Made by a program: the position numbers and the translations under genes. Positions 1-9,500 of a stretch of 18,117 nucleotides of DNA are shown one piece after another. Location of the stretch: assembly GCA_004335635.1 (NCBI GenBank), contig QAXH01002316.1, positions 1 to 18,117 of the forward strand. Reading direction: 5' to 3'. Position 1 is the first letter of the stretch, and each line of letters starts with the position of its first letter. The stretch comes from Chloromonas sp. AAM2. Its lineage: Eukaryota > Chlorophyta > Chlorophyceae > Chlamydomonadales > Chlamydomonadaceae. Under the pieces are notes generated by a model that worked only from the letters and a program-made list of their open reading frames with translations, did not search any database and was not told where the DNA came from.

Positions 1-89
1 ACATGGGACTGACATCCAATAACAAAACATGTTGGCTGTCTGCATGACTGTGTGAGTGCAGTGATGTTGTGGTGAGATGCTGGGGTGGC

Positions 90-138
90 ATGTGTGCTTC
101 TGCTGACTGGTAGTTGGATGTGTGCTTCTGCTGGCTGA
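90..138. repeat. Two tandem copies of a 28-nt unit
   Basis: ATGTGTGCTTCTGCT occurs at 90 and again at 118, followed by similar CTGACTGG and GGCTGA tails. Confidence 0.8.
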
Positions 139-172
139 TATTTGAACGCTACGCCCTACTTTCATCGCTGAT

Positions 173-496
173 ATGCTACGTTTGCGCAAGCTCAGCCACT
201 TCAACCTTGACAAATCACCAACAGCAACAACAGGTTCCAACCACCTCTATCACAGTTCAAGCATACCGGTCGCGGCCTGCGACATGCCCGGTGTGCTTTG
301 TAATACCCTCCTCGCGTGCTCACCTGATCTGGGCAAGGGCTACTGGATGGCTCACAGTCCCGTCGAGCAGCAGGCCGCCCTGACAATGTATGCGATTCCG
401 AAGAATAAAAGCATGTTCGATTTCGAAAGGCAGTTGAAGGCGTTCTTGATCGCTTCGGGGTCATCGGAGATCTGTTTTCTCACGCGTGAGAAGTGA
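173..496 (+). CDS. Possible last exon of a gene entering from the left
   Basis: The frame stays open from 173 to a TGA at 494-496. Its second half (GKGYWMAHSPVEQQAALTMY, then KSMFDFERQLKAFLIASGSS) uses codons like those of the accepted exons and reads as protein. The first half is Thr/Ser-rich and may be intron, with several possible CAG acceptors around 215-260. No family is recognised and no TGTAA follows the stop closely. It could be a 3' exon of a gene starting before the window, or chance. Confidence 0.33.
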   Translation: MLRLRKLSHFNLDKSPTATTGSNHLYHSSSIPVAACDMPGVLCNTLLACSPDLGKGYWMAHSPVEQQAALTMYAIPKNKSMFDFERQLKAFLIASGSSEICFLTREK

Positions 497-1202
497 GATG
501 GTGCTGGGCTACACAGCTGAACCGACTGCAATATAAGCGAGGGATTAAATTGGCCTACGCTGACAGCTGTTTATTGGAAAACCCTGATCGGCTGCCTTGT
601 GTTGTGCTTGCCTTGCCTTGCACGTGAAGTTTGAACACCACGGCCTGCTGATCAGATAGAGAAAGCGCACGGAAGTGCTGTTTCTTAACATGCCATGCTC
701 TGATGGTCTTATGCTCGCAGCAGACCTCAACCACAACCACAAGTTAGCCGTCCATCATCCCATTGGCTTGATAGCTTGACACCTTGACGGAACACCTTGA
801 CGCGAAGGATGGGGTTTGCCGGCACAAGAGCAGAAGCTCTCCTGCGATTTGAACTGTGCGGCCGCTTTCTTTTATGCATGTCTGTCCTCAGGAGCACTGA
901 GGCGCCACACTTCAACAACACATCCCAGTCTCGCACCACACTCAGCGTGAAATATTCGCCATATCAGAAGCACCACAGTCCAAGTCCCTTGTCCCCTCTT
1001 GCCACACTGGTTCCAGTGATGTCTTTGGAAATTGTCCAAGAACTGGCAAACATCTTTTTTTACAGGAGGTACAGGAGTAGGACATCGTGTCACGACTGCC
1101 TGTGAACCAATGCTGCCATGCTACCCGCCAAGCGTCCACACACAGGCGAGGTGCGGCTGCACGCAGTGCATGAACGGCTTGGTCATCGCTCTGTCACAAC
1201 AA

Positions 1203-1347
1203 GCCACACGTGATTATTGAGCACCTCTCACTCACGTGCACAATCTAGGCAACAGGGCAGCTCCAGATCACCTTGATCAAATACATTGAGATGTAGGCTG
1301 AAGCCATATCGCGGATGAACGCGCCACACGTGATTTTCAAGCACCTC
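1203..1347. repeat. Diverged 25-nt direct repeat, 120 bases apart
   Basis: GCCACACGTGATT, then AGCACCTC, occurs at 1203-1227 and 1323-1347 with three mismatches in 25. Each copy contains the palindrome CACGTG. Confidence 0.75.
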
Positions 1348-1353
1348 CAGGGA

Positions 1354-1398
1354 ATGTCTACAATTTCCATGGATGTGGACAAGGATGTCTACAATTTC
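1354..1398. repeat. 14-nt direct repeat, 31 bases apart
   Basis: ATGTCTACAATTTC is present at 1354-1367 and 1385-1398. Confidence 0.75.
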
Positions 1399-1947
1399 AG
1401 GAAGTGTATTGATTGCGCTTACAACCCGGTGGGATTCTCCTTTACAGTGACATGCCCTACAAGGTTCAAATAATTCTCCTTTACTTGTATAAGACATGCT
1501 CTCCGGCTGTATGTCCCCGCTTATCCCACCCTACGCGTTGTGTGCTAAAAGCACATGCACTTGTTAACAACTTGACCCAACCTGACGATGGCATTCCCGT
1601 CGCTCGCTTTCCCCGTCGGACAATCTCGACCTCTGGGAAGGGGTCAAAATTGAGATGTTTTGGAGGGGTTTCGAGTGCCTTCTATCGAGACGAGGATCGA
1701 GGACACCAACAGCACGCCTTCTCACAGGAGCCAGTCAGAGACGGTAGCCAGCAATCTCAAATAAGCAGCTTGCCAAACCACGTTGCTTGGCGCCTGTTGC
1801 ATTCATATCAACAGCATCCAAGCATAATGATTGGCGTCATTGATTTGAGTATGTATCAATTCTCTTCTGGATGCGGTCCCAAACTCAAGGACGCTCAACC
1901 ATGAGCTAATGACGGAAGGTACCCAGCTGTGCAAGCATCAGTCTGCT

Positions 1948-1996
1948 GTTCAGTCTGTAGCCGCTAACTATCGCTGTTGTTCAGTCCGTAGCCGCT
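1948..1996. repeat. 18-nt direct repeat, 31 bases apart
   Basis: GTTCAGTCTGTAGCCGCT at 1948-1965 and GTTCAGTCCGTAGCCGCT at 1979-1996 differ by one base. They lie just past the stop of the acidic-tail gene. Confidence 0.85.
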
Positions 1997-2012
1997 CCGC
2001 CAACGTCTAGTG

Positions 2013-3245
2013 TTACTCTTCCTCCTCCTCTTCCAGCTCCTCATCTTCTTCCTCATCGTATTCATATTCATCAAACTCGTACTCATCGTAGCCATCTGAG
2101 GCGCCAATGTCCTGAACAGGCAAGGAAAGACACATGTCACTAGTTTCGCCAACAACGTTGCAAGCTGTTAATCCTGTCAAATACCGACTGATGAAGGCCT
2201 GGTAGCAATACAAATCACTGCAGAGATTGGGCCGGTCACCATCACGTTCCAAGAACAAACCCCCGCTGGCCAACCCATTTCATTTGATCAACTCCTAATT
2301 ACAAGCACCTGTATACCCATGCCACACGCATATGCACACGCCTCTCACCTCATACTCGCCATCCTCAAACTCATCCTCATCCAGCTCAGCCTCAAAGGGC
2401 TCAGGCTCGGACCTCAGGCGGCGGGCCGTCAGCCATGGCAATGACAGCTCAGCTGCACTCCATGTGAACGCCATCCGTCCCGCCTCAGCTAGTGCGGAAG
2501 CACAAGCACTGGCTGTTCCTACCATGGTGCCTGGGCTGTCGTCCTGCTTGGTCTCAAGCGGCCATGATGGTGCATGGGCTGTCACGGGGCCTGATAGAGA
2601 GGCTGTGTGCATGCTGAAGGAAAAGTGCGCCTGAGCGCTGAAAGGACGGTGGTGCAAGCTGGGTGGCGTGCTGGCAGTGGGAAATGCTGGCGTGGAGAGG
2701 AGCCTGGTGGTCGGTTGCTGCGCCTGCTGGGAGTTACAATTGCAGGGGCGGCTGCAGCCGCAAGCGGCTGTGGCGTGAGGCAGCCTGTCATGTAGCGGAC
2801 GGAACGAATGCATGTGCTGGGGCATGGCATCCGGCTGCGCTGTGTTGCTATGGGAGCGAGCAGGAAATGCTGAGCACTTGTCGCATGTGCAAGAGCCACC
2901 ACTGCACCTGCGACCAGCCACCAGGTCAGGTCAGAGTTGAACAGGTGACAAGTGCCAGCAAGTTGCTTTTTGCTGCCCCGACAATGTTATTACCTGCTGC
3001 AGCCGCCTGGATAGAGTTGCAGTTACCAAATGACTCACATCTGTGATTTGTGGACTGACATGCTGGCACAGATTGCTCGCTGTTGCGTCCTGACCTCCTG
3101 CAGGGTGAGCAGGCAGGCATGTGAGCAACATTCACGAAGCAGGCTTGCTCTGCTAGACTTTAAAGGCACTGCCCACCTCCAACAGCATCGTGCATGCATC
3201 GGTGCTGCCTCTTGAGCGCTGGGCAGCGCGCATCAGTCCGAGCAT
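2013..3245 (-). CDS. Hypothetical protein with Cys clusters and a polyacidic C-terminus (4 exons)
   Basis: Model, - strand order: 3177-3245 (ATG), 3039-3097, 2349-2907, 2013-2111 (TAA). All three introns are GT-AG and phases fit (0, 2, 0), giving 786 nt, 261 residues. The third exon stays open for 186 codons. Seen: a Cys cluster CSGGSCTCDKC (residues 44-54), a second one CGCSRPCNC (92-100), a long Ser/Pro/Ala/His-rich middle, then an acidic end. The donor after GEYE (229) joins in frame to DIGASDGYDEYEFDEYEY followed by a Glu run to the stop. Such acidic tails are common in histone chaperones and nucleolar proteins, but I recognise no domain and assign no function. The last exon and its junction to exon 3 are the firmest part; exons 1 and 2 are weaker. 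It sits head to head with the helicase. No TGTAA lies close after the stop; the nearest on this strand is at 1419-1423. Confidence 0.5.
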
Positions 3246-3488
3246 GATGGGTCGGTTATATTGCAGATAGATCCAGCCGTGCAGTACCCGCCAGTGTGTA
3301 CTAGTTTACCAGCAAGTCCATCTAACAAGTGGTACAGCAGCAGAGGTGACAAATTGTTCGGGAGGGTTTTCTGCCGTTACATGGCTCCAGGGTTGTGATT
3401 ACAGGGCTCACTGAACCGATCTTAAGGCATTCGCTGATGCTTACTATGCCGTAACTGTCGCGCTGGTTCACCCTCCAAAGATATTCAC
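3246..3488. promoter_or_regulatory. Short divergent intergenic region, possible bidirectional promoter
   Basis: This stretch lies between the start codon of the acidic-tail gene on the - strand and the uORF/helicase start on the + strand. It must hold both 5' leaders and probably both promoters if the gene models are right. No clear TATA box or strong repeat stands out. The call rests on gene arrangement only. Confidence 0.4.
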
Positions 3489-3530
3489 ATGTGGCGCCGC
3501 CAACATCAGTGCGGGCACCTCGGCCAGTGA
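3489..3530 (+). CDS. 13-codon upstream ORF overlapping the helicase start (TGATG)
   Basis: An ATG at 3489 opens a short frame (MWRRQHQCGHLGQ) whose TGA at 3528-3530 shares its last base with the helicase ATG at 3530-3532. If the transcript begins upstream of 3489, ribosomes would meet this frame first, and the helicase would depend on leaky scanning or termination-reinitiation. No transcript start is known, so regulation is an inference. Confidence 0.45.
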   Translation: MWRRQHQCGHLGQ

Positions 3531-6500
3531 TGGACACTTTCTCGCTTCTGGCCAGCGGCGTAAAGTTTGACCGTAGCCGATTTGCAGCAGACATCAGCAA
3601 GTTTCAGTCCGGGCATAGCAAGCCGGCAGAAGCGCAGCATGGGGCGGCACAGCAGCCGCCGCATGCCTCCAGCCAGAGCCAAGCAGGACCAGCAAGAAAG
3701 CGGAAGCGCGGGCAGCCACATCAGCATGCACATGATCAAGGTACATGCATGCATTTACTCTCCACGGCCTTGCTTCCCAGATGCATTCCATTTGCTGCAT
3801 GGACTGCATACAGCATAGCTGTGATTGCTTGTATGGACACGCATTCTGCTGGCTGCAGGGCCTGGCATAATCGTGTTTGGCAAGTCCACATCCAGCCAGC
3901 AGCAGCCAGAGTATGACACAGATGGCGAACCGGATGAAGACGAAGAAGAAGACAGCGAACAGATAGTCAGTGAAGACGAACAGGGCAGTGGAGAGGACCA
4001 GATCAGCGAACCTTTGCCTAGTGACGAAGAGCAAGAAGGGGAAACATCAGAAGATGGGGATGAAGCAGCTCACAGGCACACAGGGCACGACCGACAAACG
4101 AACGAAGGCACTCCAGGCATTGACCTTGGCTGCCCTGTGGTTTCCACCAGAGACGCACAGGAGGCAGCTAACGTTGTGCGCAAGCATTATCGCATCAAGG
4201 TGCGGTCAGTGGGGAGTTTTGATAGGCCATGGTAGTACGCTTTTGCGGCCCACCTGCCAGCTAGCTAATGCTGGCATGGTTCTCAATTTACTTGTAGGGT
4301 TGAAGATGTCAAGGTTTGTCAATCTGAACGCCAATGATACAGATGGTACAGTCTGGCTGAGCAGGGCATGAGGAGCACTGAACAGAGCAACAAATCCTCA
4401 TATCGCAGATTGCTGCGCTGTTCCCTTGCCTGTGCAGATATCCGGCACGGACCCGCCCGCACCCCTGCGCAGCTGGCACGAGCTCATAGCCTGTGCAGGG
4501 GCAGTGGCCGCCGCTGCAGCCAGGGCCAAGGCTGGTGTCAGTGGGGAGGGCACTGGGGAGGTTCCAGGGGAAGAGGAGGAGGAGGAGACCATACATGCGC
4601 AGCGGGCGGCGGAGCGGTTGGTCAATCGGTTGGTGGGAGAGGTGGGGGCGGCCCAGCCCACGCCCATCCAGCGCCAGGCGGTGCTGTGTCTGCTGGAGGG
4701 GAGGGAACTGCTTGCGGTGGCACCCACTGGTAAGGAAGGCAGGAGGGGGCCAGGTGGAGGGGAAAGGAGGGAAGAGGTGGGGGGATGGGAGGAGGCCGGA
4801 CGGGCCGGACGGGGCAGGCACGATAAAGATGGCCAGGAAGCCATCTTTTGCTGTGTGTGGGGGCCAGGAAGAATGCACCGAAAAGGGAACAGCATTGGTT
4901 GCTGGGTAGGAGGGTGTTCCAGCTAGCTTGCCAGCCTGACAGCCAGCATGGTGGGTATTTCAAAACTCATGGAACAAGCAGGATTTTCGTGTGTGTCGCA
5001 GTGTGGAGTCAGTGTGGGGTCATTGCATACATTGCAGACATGGTTGCCGATGATGCTAAGCAATAAAACCAAAAATGGCACAGAAAGAGTATGTGTTGAT
5101 ACTTCTTAGCCCTGAGGCATCGTATGCAGCATCGTGGCTTTGCTGTCATGCCTGGCATGTTATTGACTCGACCAGTGTTATTTGCGGGCATGGATAACAC
5201 ATCTATGGATGCATGGCTTGAGTGTTTGCATCCCTAGTGCTGCATATTGAGCACCATTATGGCGACACTTGTGACGTTTATTTGTTTGGTTGCCTTTGCT
5301 TGTGCTCTCTGATTCCCTGACTCCCTTTTCGACATGACGTCTGTGATTTACAACTTGTAAGGGTGTGAGCCATGGAGCTATATAGCCAAGCCAATGCAAC
5401 CCTTGGAGGGCTGCCTCTTGATCTATAGCTTCCATATCAACACAGCTCATTAGTTGACTTCATTGCACAGTGGTGACCTGCTTGCCGATGATGGTAAGCA
5501 ATAAAACCAAAAATGGCACAGAAAGGTTATGTGTTGATAACACTTCGCTCTGAGGCATAGCACCAGCAAGACCAGGGCATACTTGAGATACGCAACTGTT
5601 GTCACGCACTGCCCGTCGGCCCATCATCTGCACATGCACCACACACCAACGCATGTGTGTTCTCATTAAAACGCTCTTGAGCATTTCAATTTCGATTTTG
5701 CCTTCGGCGGGCATGAATGGCCTTGTTCACAGGAGAACAGAAGAAGGGAAAGAGAATGTGTACGCCGGTAGGCGTAGTTCAGGAGGCGAGGCTGAGCACG
5801 ACCCCCTTTGTGTCTTGTCTCACAGGCAGGGACAAAAAGAAAAGCAGCTCAACGCCCAAGTGTGCCTGTGGGCATTGTCTCGCAGGCAGTGGCAAGACAC
5901 TAGCGTTCTTAGTTCCCCTGCTGCTGCGGCTCAAGGCGCTGTCTCGGGCCGAGGGCAAGCCGGGCGAGGGCGGCGCACACGGCCCTCGCGCACTGCTGCT
6001 CAGCCCCACACACGAGCTGGCTGCACAACAGGTGTGTGTTCGTATGTATGTGCGTGCGTGCGCGCGTGCGTGCGTGCGTTCGTGATTGTGTACATTGTGT
6101 TTGTGTGTTTGTGGCGTGCGTGTTTGTGTTTGTGTGCATGCGTGTGTGCGTGCGTGCTGTTTAAATGTGTTCTAGTGAACTGCTCACTAGTCGCCTGTCA
6201 GTAGGCATGACGTTCATTGAATTCTGCTTACTCTGATGCACATTGTGACATCAGGGTCGCGAGCTGAATATATGCGTCATTTCCCTGTATGTTGTGCGCA
6301 TGTGTTTTGTCCAGGCGCGTGTGCTGCGTATGCTGCTGCCTGGCAGCGGTCTCAAGGGCGCGCTGCTGACCAAGGCTACGGCAACTGACAACGCATTCAC
6401 CAAGGTAGGGTGCACAGCCCAACACAGCATGTGTGGGCGATCTTCTCGTTCTTCTTCCGCGTGGGCAGGTCATAGCACTGTTGGTGCCTGTGGTAAGGCC

Positions 6501-9500
6501 TGTGGTACGGGTGGAGGCCTGTGGTATGGGTGGAGGCCTGTGGTACGGGTGGAGGCCTGTGGCACGGACGATGCGAGGACATGTATGCAGGGAATGCCTG
6601 CTACTTGACATATGTGAGTTCTAGTAGTAGTAGTAGTTGGTTGATATGCATGGCTGAAGTTTTGCGCTGGGCGCCAAGTCCCAGCTTTAGCGCAGACGGT
6701 AGTCACGTGTCATGTGTCACGTGCGCAGGTCGTCCTTCTGTTGGCCCACCGTCCGTGTATTGGTATGCATTGTTGGCGTTTTGACATGGCCTTTGAGAAA
6801 TCTAGCTGTTTTGTTGTTGCCACATGCATTGTGTTGCATTGCGTTGTGAGCGCAGGTAGACCTTCTGTTGGCCAACCCGCTGCGTGTGTCCAACATGGTG
6901 TCGGCCAAGCAGCTGGACCTGAGCCACGTGAGGCACCTGGTCATGGACGAGGCGGACAAACTGTTTGAGATGGGCTTCGTAAGACAAGTGAGAGCAAGGG
7001 AGAGAGGGACATTACTCTCCCTGGGGGGCAGGGCAACGGGGCAAGGGACAATACCTTTGACAACAGTGCTTGTTTGGTTCATAACACAAGAGGTCTTATC
7101 TGGTTTTATTTCTCCTATCCCTTGACCATGCCCCTTGTAGGCTGCTAGTTGTGCCTGTGTTTGTTGTCTAACACATGGATTGTGCTGTCAATGTCTGCAG
7201 ATTGACTCCATCATCGCAGCGTGCACGCACCCGGATGTGACGCGTGCCCTGTTCAGTGCCACTCTACCGGACAAGGTGGAGCAGCTGGCGAGGTAGGGAA
7301 CAGCGGATGACAATCGGTGGTTGAAACAACATTGTGTGTCGTGGTGGGCGGCCACATGCCGTGATGGGTAGACCAGACCTAGTTAGGCTTCTGTTCGTTG
7401 GTTTCATCTTGTCCTACTTGTGTGAGCATTGAAGTAGGATTGTGAAGGGCTTGGTGCATACCAGCCCGCCCAGCTTGCATGTCCGGCGTACACTGACAGG
7501 CATGGATTTGAAATTAGCATTTTGATTTGGTGAGGACGGTGCGAACCGCTGCACGAGGCACACAGTTACGCATGCATCTCAAGGCTGATGATGATGAACT
7601 AACTTGATGATCTCCCATGAGTGCTTTTGTATTCGTATACTGAGGCCTACAACTGCCACTGCAGCAAAGTGCACCTCTGGCATCCATATCACGCAATCAC
7701 GTGTTGCCCCCTGCACTTTGCACAACCACATGCACATGATGACGCTTGCATGCCTGGCTGAGAGACTGGTGCAAGGTCAGGGCTGCCCGGCCCTGCCTGC
7801 ATCTGTGTACAATCCATTGATGATGTTACCTGTGTTCTGTGTTCGCTCTCGTTATGGCATGGAACAACAACAGCGCTGTGGCAGAACCATCAGGCTAGCA
7901 CAATGAGTGGCTTGAACTTCAGGAATTGGGCTCATGATATAGACGACTACTAAAAGCGCAAGGGTCTTGGGCTCTCTGTAGCAACCTCTGGGCAAGATTG
8001 GCCCGTGATGAGGGAGGAGAAAACGTCACTATGATGAGAAAATCAGCAGTTGTGTGCGTCTTGTACGGCGCTCTGTCAAGTCATGGAACGACTGGATCAT
8101 CAAATCCTGCCTGTGTGTACAAACCACTTAACAGGTGCCATTCAGCACTTGCATCAGTGCTGGCGATGATGTATCAAACATTAAACACTCTTGATTGCTT
8201 ACTGAGGCCACTGGCCAATGAAGTAAGAACTTGTCTGAGCCAGCACTCAGTAAATTGCTAGTCCGTGTACAAGCGAGGTGTTCTGGGTGTGCATGTTGTA
8301 CCGGGTGGCCGGCTGACACATTTGACTTATTCACAGTTCTGCCTGTGTTGACAAACCATATAACTGGTGAATTCCAGCAACTCAACCTCCCTCACATCAA
8401 CATCACAGCATCGGCATAATCCAAAACTCTAGCCACATATTAGGAGCACTCATCCTACACTGGTGTCACGTCTGGCTTTTGTGATTGCATGTTCAAAACA
8501 TTTGTAATAAATGGTGCTGATGTCACCTCTGGCCCACCATGATGAGGCTCTTGAGCAAAACCATCACCATGATGAGAAAGTCAGCCGGTGTGCTTTTGAG
8601 ACTGAAACTACGTACCCTTTTTTTCCCACGGCTGTGTCAGCTTATGGCACTGGTGTCACGTCTGGCTCCCACCCGCAGGAGTGTGCTCTCCGACCCCCTC
8701 CGCGTGACGGTGGGCGCGCGCAACACGGCCGCGCACTCCGTCAAGCAGCGGCTGATGTTCGTCGGGCGGGGCGAGGCGGGAAAGCTCATGGCACTGCGGC
8801 AGCTGCTGGCCGCGGGACTCAACCCGCCAGTGCTCGTGTTTGTGGCAACCAAGGTGCGACAAGGGCCACTCTACCTGTGCCTTATCCGGTCCAAGCATCA
8901 CGTCTCCATTTCTAGTAAGCCAACAATCTTACAACGGCAAGAGTGTGCAGACCCATCTCCGTCTCATCCTATCCAATGAAACCTATTGCTACGGTATCTA
9001 CCTGTACAGGCCAGGACACTGCATGAACGTGCCAGTGTATCTCATCTATGCTGTCTAGTACTGTCAGGGCCGTCCCAGTTCTTGCACTGCACAATGCAAT
9101 CAAGTTGTCCGACCAAGATGGTGCCTCCACCCCAGTGGTCCGATGCAAACAAGTGCTATGGAGAACTGTAATGGAGAACTGTGTGGTATCTTGTTCTTTG
9201 TGGTGATGTTGGGGTGTGTCGTGTGTGTGACGTGTGTGGCTCGGGTCTATGGCATCCTGGTATCCTGGGGACCTCTCAACTGACCCAATCCTTCCACCAT
9301 GGCTCTATTGGCTGGGGCTTGTGCGTCGCGTCTGGACTACGATTGCTACTACTTTGTGTGTATGGCTGGTTTAGACATGTTATGATGTCTGGTGGTTTGT
9401 TCTCAGGAGCGAGCCAAGGCGCTCCATCGCGAGTTGTTGTATGACGGTGTGCGGGTGGACAGCATCAACGCAGCCCAGAGCCACACTGTCAGGGCGGCGG

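Larger units (their letters stand above)
497..2012. other. Stretch without a supported gene
   Basis: Only short overlapping frames in several directions are seen. It holds diverged direct repeats (1203-1398, 1948-1996) and TGTAA words on the - strand at 1419-1423 and 1442-1446, which might end the acidic-tail gene. No promoter or RNA gene is recognised. Confidence 0.5.

Noticed and set aside
1413..1904. 163-residue + strand frame
   Set aside because: No recognised domain, low-complexity mixed composition, no splice or poly(A) support. Not convincing beyond chance.
3491..3529. Upstream start giving 13 more helicase residues
   Set aside because: The frame upstream contains only GTG before the ATG at 3530, and family members begin at the MDTFSLL position.
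3594..4034. 146-residue - strand frame with hydrophobic segments
   Set aside because: Antisense to helicase exons 1-2; the hydrophobic look comes from reading acidic GAA/GAG codons backwards.
4309..4963. Several - and + strand frames of 110-190 residues
   Set aside because: They are shadows around helicase exon 3 and the purine-rich start of intron 3.
5599..6204. 201-residue + strand frame
   Set aside because: It runs through intron 3, exon 4 in the wrong frame, and the GT/GC microsatellite, which creates its Cys/Val-rich end.
6486..6570. Possible CRISPR-like array
   Set aside because: Units of 19 nt are directly adjacent with no unique spacers, in an intron of a eukaryotic gene. It is a minisatellite.
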